From: Rhodococcoides fascians A25f
GTDB taxonomy: Bacteria; Actinomycetota; Actinomycetes; Mycobacteriales; Mycobacteriaceae
Assembly: GCF_000760935.2 (NCBI RefSeq)
Contig: NZ_CP049744.1
Location: 1,364,001-1,428,000 of the forward strand
DNA length: 64,000 nt
Direction: 5' to 3'
Below are positions 9,312-17,849 of this stretch, in pieces; position 1 is the stretch's first letter; each line of letters begins with the position of its first letter. A model generated the notes under the pieces. That model did not search any database. It was not told where the DNA came from and saw only the letters and a list, made by a program, of their open reading frames with translations. Both the position numbers and the translations under genes were made by a program.

Positions 9312-10766
9312 GTGGTTGCATTCGGACTCATCGACGAGTGGAAGCCTGCTCCGGGACCACTCACCACGTGGTCGCCTACCGACGCCTCACGGGGCGCGGC
9401 TGCAGCGGCACCCGTCCATCCGGCACGTCCGTCCCACATCCAGCAGGCGTACCTCGAGGCCGCATTCCGCAACCGAGGATCGTCCTTTCGCTTCTCCAGA
9501 CTGTGCCTCGTCACGTTCCGCATCGAAGGAAAGTTGGACAGCGCGGCAATGGGGCAAGCGTTCAATACGTTTGTCAAGCGCCATGATTCGTTCTCGAGCT
9601 GGTTCGAGACCACGTCGGTCGGATCGGTGCGCCACGTCGTCGACGTCGACGACATCGTGCTCGAGCCGACTTCCTACGGTGTGCCCTCGAGTGCGGCCGA
9701 TATCCGACGGCACGTGCAGGACACCACCCCGGGGCCGGAGAGTTGGGACTGCTTCTCCTTCGGGACGATCGAGCACGACGACCATTTTGTGGTGTACGCG
9801 GCAGTCGATCACCTCGACACCGACGGCATTTCGCAGGCATTGACGTACTACGAGTTGCGGCAGCTCTATCGCAACGCGGTGACGGGGGAGTCCGATGGAC
9901 TGTTCACCCCGGGCAGCTACATCGAGTACTGCCGGCGCGAGCGCAGCGAGAGCGACACCACGACTCTGGAGTCCGCGGCCGTCCGGACCTGGATCGATCT
10001 GGTGACGGACAACGGTGGCGATCTTCCGACATTCCCACTTCCGCTGGGACGCAACAGTATCGACTACACCCGAACGTCGCACAATTCGTTTCCGCTGTTC
10101 GACGGCGCGAAGGCGCGGGCCGTCGACGACGCATGTGCCGGAGTGGGAGCAAAATTCATCGGAGGCATCTTCGCCGCGGCAGCCCTGGCGGAATACGAAC
10201 TGGCCGGCCGAAGCAGCTACCTGGGCCTGACGCCCAAGAGCACTCGAACTCTGCCGGGCGAATTCGCCTCGATCGGTTGGTTCTCCAGCCTCGTTCCCGT
10301 GCAGTTCGAGTTGGGCACGCAGCCGACGTTTCTCACCTTGGCCGTCCTTGCTCAGCAGGCATTCGATTCCGGGAAGCTGCTGGCGAACACGTCCTACCAC
10401 CGAGTCCTCGAACTGGTCGGCCCGGAACACGGAATCACCACGCAACCGGGTTGGACCGCGCCGATGATCTCGTACGTCGACGTCCGAAAGCTGCCCGGTG
10501 AAGCCGAACTCGACGCGGCCGGGGCCGGGCTGTACGGCAACCGAGGTAGCTCGGAGGAAGTCTTCATGTGGGTCAACCGATTCGAAGATCACACCGGCGT
10601 GGAATTTCTGTACCCGGGAACGGACGAGGCCGATCGCTCGATCGATCTCTACTTCGCCAAGATCTCCGAGATCTTCACTGCCGTGGTCGAATCGGGCGAT
10701 TACGTACCGCAGCTCCCCGACGCGAGTACGTTCGCGCACGAGCTTCCGGACGTCAGCAGGGTATGA
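9312..10766 (+). CDS. PapA-like condensation-domain acyltransferase
   Basis: Stand-alone member of the CoA-dependent acyltransferase/condensation fold that in mycobacteria (PapA1, PapA2, PapA3) acylates trehalose or similar sugars. It has 484 residues. The active-site HxxxD is HLDTD at residues 167-171, inside AVDHLDTDGIS. A second family signature, IGWFSSLVPV, lies in the C-terminal half. There is no signal peptide, so it should work in the cytoplasm. GTG start with AAAGG nine bases ahead. It overlaps the MFS gene by four bases (ATGA). A trehalose or glucosylglycerate acceptor is an inference from the neighbours. Confidence 0.82.
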   Translation: MVAFGLIDEWKPAPGPLTTWSPTDASRGAAAAAPVHPARPSHIQQAYLEAAFRNRGSSFRFSRLCLVTFRIEGKLDSAAMGQAFNTFVKRHDSFSSWFETTSVGSVRHVVDVDDIVLEPTSYGVPSSAADIRRHVQDTTPGPESWDCFSFGTIEHDDHFVVYAAVDHLDTDGISQALTYYELRQLYRNAVTGESDGLFTPGSYIEYCRRERSESDTTTLESAAVRTWIDLVTDNGGDLPTFPLPLGRNSIDYTRTSHNSFPLFDGAKARAVDDACAGVGAKFIGGIFAAAALAEYELAGRSSYLGLTPKSTRTLPGEFASIGWFSSLVPVQFELGTQPTFLTLAVLAQQAFDSGKLLANTSYHRVLELVGPEHGITTQPGWTAPMISYVDVRKLPGEAELDAAGAGLYGNRGSSEEVFMWVNRFEDHTGVEFLYPGTDEADRSIDLYFAKISEIFTAVVESGDYVPQLPDASTFAHELPDVSRV

Positions 10767-12214
10767 CACGCCGACGCAGCGGCTCGTGGATGACGCTGTG
10801 CGCCTGTTTGCTGGCGGTGACGATGCAGATGATCGACGTCACGGCCGTGACCGTTGCGCTGCCCACGATCGCCCTGGACCTCGACGGGACAGGTGCACAG
10901 CAAGTCTGGGTACCAGCGGCGTATTTACTGGCATTTGCGTGCGCGCTCCTCACGATGGCAAGAGCAGGTGAGGTATTCGGGCGTAGAAACACGTTCGTCG
11001 TCGGCACTGCGATGTTCGCGTCGACGTCGGTGTTGTGCGCGTACGCGCCCACCATCGAACTACTGATCCTCTGTCGCGTCCTGCAGGGAATCGCGGGTGC
11101 CGCCATGTCCGCTCAGACCGTGGCCATCGTGACCGCGACCTACTCCGGGGCGCGGCGCACCACTGCGTTCGCCTTGTACGGCGGTACGGCAGGGCTCGCA
11201 GGTCTGGCCGGCCCGGTCATCGGCGCGGTCCTGCTTCACCTCGATATCCTCGGAACAGGTTGGCGTGCAATATTTCTGATCAACGTTCCGATCTCGGTGG
11301 CGGCAGTCGTCCTCGCCCGGCGGTATGTCTCCGCCGGCTCGGGGCACGTGCTGTCGGGTGGGTTGTTCGATCCGATCGGGGTTGCCCTGTGGTCGATCGG
11401 TGCTGTGTCGATCGTGTACCCCATCATGACCAGCTCGAGTCCGACGGCCGCGGTACCCGCATTCGGCATCGGCCTGATTCTGTTGGCCGTCTTCGCGATG
11501 TGGGAACGGCGCCGGAGCGCGGCGGGTGCACACGTCATGGTCGACACCCGCATTTTCGTGGAGCGTGGGTTCACCTGTGGGTGCGTCGTCTCGGCTCTGG
11601 TGTACGGCACCTTCACTGCATTCGTTCTGACGATGTCGGTGACGCTGCAGACCGGACTGGGCGACAGCGCGTCGACGGTGGGAGTGATCACGATCCCCTT
11701 CGCCCTCGGGGCTGTTGTCGCGTCGCTGGCCGCGCCGATAGCATTCCACCGCTGGGACTCTCGCGTGGTGGCGGTAGGTGCGGCGACGATGGGAGCGGCG
11801 CTGTTCGTCCTCGGTGCCGCCGTGGATCACTTCGATCGGCCCGGCTTTCCGTGGCCGATGACCATCCCACTGGTTCTGGTCGGGGTCGGCCTGGGGTCGG
11901 TGATCGCGCCGCTGCAGAGCACCATCGTCGCCGGTGTGAACCCGGATGCCATCGGCTCCGCGTCGGGGATCCTCCCGACGGTCCAACAAGTCGGGTCGGC
12001 GGTGGGTACCGCGGCCGCCGGTGCCGTGTATTTCGCGATGCTTCCCGCGCTGCCGGCGGCGTCGGATCATCTGGCCTCGCAGCAGAACGTGCTGTTCGGA
12101 CTGGCAGCGACGATGGCCGTGGCCACCGCTGTCGCGATGGCACTGCCACGAGGCGATCGAGCGGCCGCCGAATGCGTGCGAGAGCCGTTGACGGCACCCC
12201 AGCGGTCACCATGA
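10763..12214 (+). CDS. MFS transporter, DHA2-like (14 membrane segments)
   Basis: Integral membrane exporter of 483 residues in the drug:H+ antiporter-2 group. Motif A-like ARAGEVFGRR follows the second membrane segment, motif C-like GLAGPVIGAVL lies in segment 5, and about 14 hydrophobic helices can be counted. It starts at the ATG overlapping the stop of the PapA-like gene, so the two are co-translated. That coupling suggests it exports the acylated product of the PapA-like enzyme, in the role MmpL transporters play in mycobacterial lipid loci. Drug efflux is the alternative and cannot be excluded. Confidence 0.85.
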   Translation: MTRRRSGSWMTLCACLLAVTMQMIDVTAVTVALPTIALDLDGTGAQQVWVPAAYLLAFACALLTMARAGEVFGRRNTFVVGTAMFASTSVLCAYAPTIELLILCRVLQGIAGAAMSAQTVAIVTATYSGARRTTAFALYGGTAGLAGLAGPVIGAVLLHLDILGTGWRAIFLINVPISVAAVVLARRYVSAGSGHVLSGGLFDPIGVALWSIGAVSIVYPIMTSSSPTAAVPAFGIGLILLAVFAMWERRRSAAGAHVMVDTRIFVERGFTCGCVVSALVYGTFTAFVLTMSVTLQTGLGDSASTVGVITIPFALGAVVASLAAPIAFHRWDSRVVAVGAATMGAALFVLGAAVDHFDRPGFPWPMTIPLVLVGVGLGSVIAPLQSTIVAGVNPDAIGSASGILPTVQQVGSAVGTAAAGAVYFAMLPALPAASDHLASQQNVLFGLAATMAVATAVAMALPRGDRAAAECVREPLTAPQRSP

Positions 12215-12317
12215 CCGGCAGGCCCCGAACGACAAGTGCCGATCCGAAAATCGACCCGAGACTTCCCCGGTCCGACGAATGGCCCGGGCCCAATGAAAAT
12301 CGAGAAGAGCTTTCATC

Positions 12318-13532
12318 ATGCGCCGCACCCTCTTGACCCTGACGACCGCCGTCGGGCTGATGTCGATGCTGTTCGTCACTGCGCCACACGCGTCGGCCGC
12401 GCCGACCGATCCGACACCGGTGCCCGGCACGCTCTATGCGGCTGCGGCTGCGGCTGACCTGACCGGTAAGAACAACGGTGACGTCGTGGCGAACAGGCGG
12501 TTCTCGAGCCCCCTGTACCCGGGTGCCGACATCTGGCAGATCCAGTATCGATCGTCCGACTCCCGAGGTGACGCGATCGCTGCTGTGACAACCGTTCTCG
12601 CGCCGGCGAACCGCGCACCCGGTGGGCCGCTGCTGTCGTATCAGCCGTTCGTCAACGCGCTCGGGTTGCAGTGCGCGCCGTCGGAATCGCTGTTCGGGGC
12701 CGATCCGACGACCGGTGTTCAGGAGCGTGAATTTCTCAACCTGGCCCTGATGCGTGGCTGGTCCGTCGCAGTCCCGGACCACCTCGGTCCCAAAAGTGCT
12801 TATGGCGCAGCCAAGCTCGGCGGTCAGATCACTCTCGACGGAATTCGCGCCGCGCAGCGGGTTCCCGAGCTCGGACTGTCGGCCAGTCCGGTCGGAATGG
12901 CCGGATATTCGGGTGGTGGAATGGCGACGGCATGGGCCGCAGCGCTCGCTCCGAGCTATGCACCCGAGCTGAACATCGTCGGTGCCGCAGCCGGAGGGGT
13001 GCCGGCCGATCTGGACAACATCGCTCGCGCGTTGGGTTTCCAGCCGCATCAGGCATTCGGGCTCGCGTTTGCCGCGGCCATCGGACTCGAACGTGAGTAC
13101 CCCGACCGTCTACCGATCACGGCTCAGCTCAATCCCACCGGTCTGGCGTTGAAGGATCAGGTCTCGAATGCGTGCACACCGGTGATCCTTGCTACCGGAG
13201 CCTTCAAGAGCGCATTGGCGGTCTCGACCACGACGTCCTTGGTGGACAGCCCCGAAGCGCAGCAGATCATCGACGAAAACAGTTTGGTGAAGTATGCGGG
13301 AGTTCCCACCGCACCCACGCTGCTGTGGGGAAGCGACAACGACCCCTTGATCCCCATCGGTGCCCTGCGCGACACTGCCGCACGGTACTGCGCGAACGGG
13401 GCGACTCTGCAGTTCGACGTCGTTCATGCCCCGCAGCACATTCAGGCAGCCTTCGAGGGTCTTCCCGCTGCGCTCACATTCCTGGACAACAGGTTTCGGG
13501 GTGTCGCTCCGCCGACGAACTGCGTCCGATGA
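12318..13532 (+). CDS. Secreted LIP-family triacylglycerol lipase (copy 1)
   Basis: Exported alpha/beta hydrolase of the secretory lipase (LIP) family, 404 residues. A Sec signal peptide at residues 1-28 ends in HASAA. The nucleophile elbow is GYSGG with Ser198; an acid in WGSDNDPLIP and a histidine in HAPQHIQ complete the likely triad. The protein is clearly paralogous to the lipase two genes downstream: both share the ADIWQIQYRS/TDIWQLKYRS segment, the SYQ..(V)NALG(L/V)(Q/K)CAPS segment and EYP near the C-terminal half. The 103-base gap after the MFS gene may hold a separate promoter. Its stop overlaps the next start by four bases. Confidence 0.85.
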   Translation: MRRTLLTLTTAVGLMSMLFVTAPHASAAPTDPTPVPGTLYAAAAAADLTGKNNGDVVANRRFSSPLYPGADIWQIQYRSSDSRGDAIAAVTTVLAPANRAPGGPLLSYQPFVNALGLQCAPSESLFGADPTTGVQEREFLNLALMRGWSVAVPDHLGPKSAYGAAKLGGQITLDGIRAAQRVPELGLSASPVGMAGYSGGGMATAWAAALAPSYAPELNIVGAAAGGVPADLDNIARALGFQPHQAFGLAFAAAIGLEREYPDRLPITAQLNPTGLALKDQVSNACTPVILATGAFKSALAVSTTTSLVDSPEAQQIIDENSLVKYAGVPTAPTLLWGSDNDPLIPIGALRDTAARYCANGATLQFDVVHAPQHIQAAFEGLPAALTFLDNRFRGVAPPTNCVR

Positions 13533-15280
13533 AACTGTTCTCGACCGTGGTCGGTGTCACCGCGACCGCTCTGGTCGTGGCCACCGCGCCTGCTCATGCC
13601 GCGGACCTTCCGGTGCTGGCCCCGCAATCGTTCGGCGACTTCTCGGTACAGACTCGATATTTCGACGTCGCGGTGGGTCCTGAGCGGGATCAGCACTGCA
13701 CCGTCGTGGGTGACATCTACGTCCCCGATGGTCTGGGACCGGACAACCGGGCTCCGGCCATCCTGACCAGCAACGGTTTCGGCGGATCCAAGGACGACCA
13801 AGCGGGTGCCGCAGTGAGATTCGCGACCCACGGCTACGTGGTTCTGTCATACTCCGCCTTGGGTTTCGGTGGCTCGACGTGCAAGATCTATTTCGCCGAT
13901 CCCGACTACGACGGCATGGCTGCCTCGGACCTCATCGGCTACCTTGCCGGTGACAGCGAAGGCGTGTTCACCGACGCCGCTCTCTCCGTCGAAGCCCCCG
14001 TTCTGGACGTCGTTCGCCTCGATGCTCCGCAGGATCCCCGCGTCGGCTATCTCGGTGGTTCCTATGCCGGTGCAACGGGATTGGCGGCAGCATCGGTGGA
14101 TTCGCGACTGGATACAGTCGCGTCGATGATCACGTGGAACGATCTGGCTCGCTCGCTGGCACCGGATGGAGCCGGGCGCAGGTCGGTCGGCCCCGTCAAG
14201 AGCGTGTTCGGTTCGGCATTTCTGGCGGCCGGCGCCGTCCTGACCGGCCCCGGAGGGTACGCAGCCGATCCGGCGCGGGCACAGGGATGCCCGAACTATG
14301 CCCAGTGGGTCTGCGACGCCGCGTCCGCCTTCTCTGCCAATCGCGAACCGGACCCGGGAACTCTGGCGGCGATGCGTCACGTCTCGCCCGTGGACTATCT
14401 CGATCGAGTCGATGTCCCGGTTCTGCTCACGCAGGGCCAGAAGGATTCACTGTTCAGCCTCGACGAGGCAGCAGCCACGTTCGAGACTCTGCGGGCGCGC
14501 GGAGTGGAAACGTCCATGGTCTGGCACTCGTGGGGACACAACGATCGCAAGGGCTATCCGGGGGAGTTCGACATCAAGGCCCCCGATCCGTTCAATCAGC
14601 ACGAAGCGGCACTGGTGGGCAATTGGCTCGACCGACACCTCAAGGATCGTGACGTCGACCCGGGGCCGGCATTCACCTACTTCCGGGATTGGGTGCCCTA
14701 CACCGGCGTCGCGTCGCCGGCCTACGAGGAATCGGACACATTTCCTGTCGGCACCAGGCGCACGTTCGACGTGGCAGACGGCACGCTGTCCGAGGATGTC
14801 GCCTCGAACAATGCATGGACACAGACGATTCGGGATGCGGGATCGCCTATGCACACCACCTTGGGGCTGCCGAACATCGCCGCGGAGGTTCCCGTTCCTC
14901 GGGTCTCGCTGCCCGGTTCGGCCGTGACCTGGACAACCGCGCCGCTGGCCGAACCGGTCGACGTCGTTGGCGCACCGGAGCTGTCCATCAGTCCCACGGT
15001 GTCCGGGCCTGCGACGGTCTTCGTCACCGTGCTCGACGTCGCACCGAACGGTGTGAGGAGTCCGATTCACGGGCTCGTCGCACCCGCCGTCCTCACCGGA
15101 TCCGCGGACCCGGTGACGATCCCGCTGCCCAGCATCGTCCATCGATTCGATCGCGGCCACCGCATCGGAGTCGACATCACCGCTTCCGACCCGTCCTTCG
15201 CCGGTGGACCCGGCCCAGCGGACGTCACCTTCTCCTCGACGGATCCGATCAACCAGTTCTCTCTACCCATAGTGCCGTGA
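13529..15280 (+). CDS. Secreted CocE/NonD-type (S15) hydrolase
   Basis: Exported hydrolase of 583 residues in the X-prolyl dipeptidyl-peptidase/cocaine-esterase family. A signal peptide (about residues 1-24, ending AHA) is followed by a catalytic alpha/beta hydrolase domain with the nucleophile elbow GGSYAG at 176-181 (Ser178) and a late His in HSWGHND. The C-terminal part, from about residue 400, has the family's beta-sandwich character. The ATG at 13529 overlaps the upstream lipase stop; the frame is open further upstream but inside the lipase gene. Members hydrolyse esters, amides or acyl-peptides, so the substrate is open. Sitting between two lipases suggests a role in processing exported esters. 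Confidence 0.82.
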   Translation: MKLFSTVVGVTATALVVATAPAHAADLPVLAPQSFGDFSVQTRYFDVAVGPERDQHCTVVGDIYVPDGLGPDNRAPAILTSNGFGGSKDDQAGAAVRFATHGYVVLSYSALGFGGSTCKIYFADPDYDGMAASDLIGYLAGDSEGVFTDAALSVEAPVLDVVRLDAPQDPRVGYLGGSYAGATGLAAASVDSRLDTVASMITWNDLARSLAPDGAGRRSVGPVKSVFGSAFLAAGAVLTGPGGYAADPARAQGCPNYAQWVCDAASAFSANREPDPGTLAAMRHVSPVDYLDRVDVPVLLTQGQKDSLFSLDEAAATFETLRARGVETSMVWHSWGHNDRKGYPGEFDIKAPDPFNQHEAALVGNWLDRHLKDRDVDPGPAFTYFRDWVPYTGVASPAYEESDTFPVGTRRTFDVADGTLSEDVASNNAWTQTIRDAGSPMHTTLGLPNIAAEVPVPRVSLPGSAVTWTTAPLAEPVDVVGAPELSISPTVSGPATVFVTVLDVAPNGVRSPIHGLVAPAVLTGSADPVTIPLPSIVHRFDRGHRIGVDITASDPSFAGGPGPADVTFSSTDPINQFSLPIVP

Positions 15281-15312
15281 CACTTCGATTTGCTTACTCC
15301 GAAAGGCTCACC

Positions 15313-16515
15313 GTGATCCGAAAATTCTTTGCCCTGGGGTCCATTCTGGTGGCGCTCTGCGCGTCCTTGTTCGCCACGGGGACAACAGCTTCGGCGGCTC
15401 CTGCGCCGACGATCCCCGATCCGGACATCTTCTACGCGGCGCCGGCGGACATAGCCGATCACGCGCCGGGTGACATCCTCGCCAGCCGCCGGGCCGACGC
15501 ATGGATGTATCCCAACACCGACATCTGGCAACTCAAGTACCGGTCGACCAACTCCGCAGGTGCTCCCGTCGCCGCGGTGACCACTGTGCTGATGCCCCGA
15601 GGTAGAGGTGCGGGCACGCCGCTCGTGTCGTATCAGGCAGTGATCAATGCTCTGGGTGTGAAATGTGCACCGTCGCATGGTCTTTTCACGTACGAGATCG
15701 GTGAAGCTCCGAGTCTGTACCTCGGGATGGTCGCCCGCGGTTGGGCGGTTGCGGTGCCCGATTACCTCGGACCGAACGGTGCATACGGCGCTGCCGAATA
15801 CGAGGGCCGTTTGACGCTCGACGGGGTTCGCGCCGTGCAGAACTTCGAGCAGCTGCCGTTGAAGGAGAGTCCGGTCGCTCTGCTGGGCTACTCCGGTGGT
15901 GCGCTGGCAACATCGTGGGCCGGTGCCATGGCACCCACCTACGCCCCCGAGCTGAACATCGTCGCCACCGTGCAGGGCGGTATCCCTGCCGACCTCGAAC
16001 TGATCGCAAAGAACCTGGGCTACAGCCCGATTCCGCACCCCGCGTTCGGAATGGCGCTGGCCGCATCGCTCGGACTCGAACGTGAATACCCGACGGAGTT
16101 CCCCGTTTCGGAGAACCTGAATGCGGCAGGCCTGGCGTTGCGAGATCAGGTGAGTAACCAGTGCAGGCGTCCCATCATCATCGGCGGAGCGTTCAAGAGC
16201 GCTCGGGATCTGTCGAACGTCGACATCGCATCGCTGCCGTCCGCGAAGGCCGTGTTGAAGAAGAACAGTCTCGTCGACTACGAAGGCGTTCCGACGGCAC
16301 CGGTGTACATGTGGCAGGGAATCAACGACTTCATCACCCCGTTCGCGCCGGTGAAAGAAACCGTGGATCGCTACTGCGCAGCCGGTGCCACCGTCCAGTT
16401 CCGGGCGTACCCGTTTGCGGAGCACTTCAGCGGATCGCTCGTCGGACTGCCCGAGGCCTACGCCTACGTGGACGCACGATTCCGAGGTGAGCCGGCACCG
16501 TCGAACTGCGCCTGA
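15313..16515 (+). CDS. Secreted LIP-family triacylglycerol lipase (copy 2)
   Basis: Paralogue of the lipase two genes upstream, 400 residues. A signal peptide (hydrophobic core at about residues 5-25) ends near TTASAA. The elbow is GYSGG with Ser194; WQGINDFITP and FAEHFSG probably provide the acid and histidine. GTG start at 15313 with a GAAAGG ribosome site, 32 bases after the S15-type gene, so the three hydrolases are likely one transcript. Differences from copy 1 cluster at the surface-exposed N-terminal third and the C-terminus, which suggests different substrates rather than a recent duplication. Confidence 0.85.
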   Translation: MIRKFFALGSILVALCASLFATGTTASAAPAPTIPDPDIFYAAPADIADHAPGDILASRRADAWMYPNTDIWQLKYRSTNSAGAPVAAVTTVLMPRGRGAGTPLVSYQAVINALGVKCAPSHGLFTYEIGEAPSLYLGMVARGWAVAVPDYLGPNGAYGAAEYEGRLTLDGVRAVQNFEQLPLKESPVALLGYSGGALATSWAGAMAPTYAPELNIVATVQGGIPADLELIAKNLGYSPIPHPAFGMALAASLGLEREYPTEFPVSENLNAAGLALRDQVSNQCRRPIIIGGAFKSARDLSNVDIASLPSAKAVLKKNSLVDYEGVPTAPVYMWQGINDFITPFAPVKETVDRYCAAGATVQFRAYPFAEHFSGSLVGLPEAYAYVDARFRGEPAPSNCA

Positions 16516-16530
16516 TCTTGTCTCGGTAGT

Positions 16531-16612
16531 GACCTCACACCTCTTTTGACGACCGCGCGCCCTTGCTCTGAAGTGAGCGGGGGCGCGCAGTCGTCGGTAG
16601 GGGTGTGAGGTC
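16531..16612. repeat. Long inverted repeat with GACCTCACACC ends
   Basis: An 82-base imperfect palindrome starting 15 bases after the lipase stop. The outer arms are GACCTCACACC (16531-16541) and GGTGTGAGGTC (16602-16612). Inside is a 15-base stem with one mismatch (16548-16562 with 16581-16595). It could act as a terminator. The same outer arms recur at 17679-17739, on the other side of the DUF3558 module. Confidence 0.7.
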
Positions 16613-16680
16613 GTTGTGGAACCGAGCCGACGTTCGCCGCGTCCAAGGGGTGGGGTGGGTTCGACGAGGGGAGTGGCGGC

Positions 16681-17238
16681 GTGACGCGGTGGTGGGTGAC
16701 AGGCGTGGTCGGAGTGATGGTTCTGGTCGCCGGATGTGGCAATTCGACGTCGGGAGCGCCGGTGGCGGATTCGCCGACCACGACGTCGGAAGCACCGAGC
16801 GCAGCCGAGCCGTGGGATCCATGCAGCATCCCGAACAATGCCATCGAGGCCGCGGGATTGGATGTGGGGAGCAAGACGTCGACGTTGGTCGGAGACAGGC
16901 CGATCTCCACCGATTGGATGATCTGCTCCTGGAGGAACCCCGATCCAGGCTCCTGGTACTTCCTCGGAGTGTTCTCCTCGGACCACGATCTCGCCTACCT
17001 GAAAGGTAACGATCAGTTCGGCGAGTTTGTCGAAGTCGATAATGCTGGTGCCGTGCAGTTTCGGCGAACCGCGAATTACGACGAGGTCAGCTGTGGTGTC
17101 GCGTATGAAGTGGTTGGGGGAATTGTCTATTTCATTCTCGACGGGCGTGCTTCCCGCGAGCCGCAGGGCGATCCATGTGTCGAGGTCGAGCGGGTTGGAA
17201 GCGCGCTCCGCTCGTCGTTGCCACCGTCGAGCCGATAG
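16681..17238 (+). CDS. DUF3558-family lipoprotein
   Basis: Predicted surface lipoprotein of 185 residues. A short signal peptide ends in a LVAGC lipobox, followed by a Ser/Thr-rich linker. The folded part starts with the WDPCSIP segment that opens DUF3558 domains, and it keeps two further conserved cysteines (in ICSW and SCGV). GTG start with a GAGGGGAG ribosome site eight bases ahead. DUF3558 proteins are common in mycolic-acid actinobacteria and have no settled function. It is followed after 12 bases by a small helical protein gene, and the pair is bracketed by related inverted repeats. Confidence 0.8.
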   Translation: MTRWWVTGVVGVMVLVAGCGNSTSGAPVADSPTTTSEAPSAAEPWDPCSIPNNAIEAAGLDVGSKTSTLVGDRPISTDWMICSWRNPDPGSWYFLGVFSSDHDLAYLKGNDQFGEFVEVDNAGAVQFRRTANYDEVSCGVAYEVVGGIVYFILDGRASREPQGDPCVEVERVGSALRSSLPPSSR

Positions 17239-17250
17239 TGAGGAGCTGCT

Positions 17251-17652
17251 GTGGAATCAGGGCCGAATGAACTTGGGGCTGCGATGCTGACCTGGCGGGG
17301 ATTGGCTGCGCAGGCCGACTCGGGGCAGCTGCAAATTCCGGAGGGCGTCGGGTTTCAGTGCGACAAAGTGTGCGCAGATTACGTCTTGCACCTCGAATTG
17401 ATGCTCGAGAAGACGAAGTGGTTGGTCGACACGGACGCATATGGCACCCTTCCGTCGGCTCGATTGCTGGGTGCGAAGTTCAAGCGACTGGCCGATGGCG
17501 AAGAAGGCTCGGCGGCTTCTGTAATCAGGCAGCACATCGAGGTCATCGAATTGATGCGATCGGTGTTTCGTCGCTATCTCGTCGACACCGAAGCGGTCGA
17601 TCAAAGTGTGGGAGCTCGAATCGGCGGTATCGGAGCAGGTCTGGGGGAGTAG
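17251..17652 (+). CDS. Small helical protein of unknown function, partner of the DUF3558 gene
   Basis: 133 residues with no signal peptide and no membrane segment. It looks mostly alpha-helical with a central CADYVLHLELMLEKTKWLVD stretch and a Gly-rich C-terminus. GTG start with AGGAG five bases ahead, 12 bases after the DUF3558 stop. The size and helical pattern recall the WXG100/PE-like proteins that accompany DUF3558 genes in Nocardiaceae, but I see no WxG motif in the expected turn, so that link is weak. Function unknown. Confidence 0.65.
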   Translation: MESGPNELGAAMLTWRGLAAQADSGQLQIPEGVGFQCDKVCADYVLHLELMLEKTKWLVDTDAYGTLPSARLLGAKFKRLADGEEGSAASVIRQHIEVIELMRSVFRRYLVDTEAVDQSVGARIGGIGAGLGE

Positions 17653-17658
17653 GTCCGC

Positions 17659-17739
17659 AACCTCACACCCCTTCTCTCGACCTCACACCCCGTTATGCGC
17701 TGAATCCCGGCGCGCGGTCGGCAAAAAGGGTGTGAGGTC
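17659..17739. repeat. Inverted repeat with ACCTCACACCC arms
   Basis: GACCTCACACCC at 17679-17690 pairs perfectly with GGGTGTGAGGTC at 17728-17739. An extra forward copy, ACCTCACACCCC, sits at 17660-17671. The first inverted repeat is related to the one at 16531-16612. It starts just after the small helical protein gene and may end its transcription. Confidence 0.65.
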
Positions 17740-17849
17740 CCCGAAAATGGTCGCGCCATACCGTCGAACATGCCCGAAATGTCCGTAAAGACAACCGCAG
17801 CAACACAATCGAGACAACATTCGCGAATCGGATGACTTAGTCTGCGAGC

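Noticed and set aside
13172-13528. Longer version of the S15-type hydrolase starting at 13172
   Set aside because: That stretch is within the lipase gene in another frame and would bury the signal peptide; the ATG at 13529 with a four-base overlap is better.
15067-16986. A 639-residue minus-strand frame over the second lipase
   Set aside because: No family resemblance; composition is Arg/His-rich as expected of a shadow frame. The plus-strand lipase has a signal peptide and catalytic motif.
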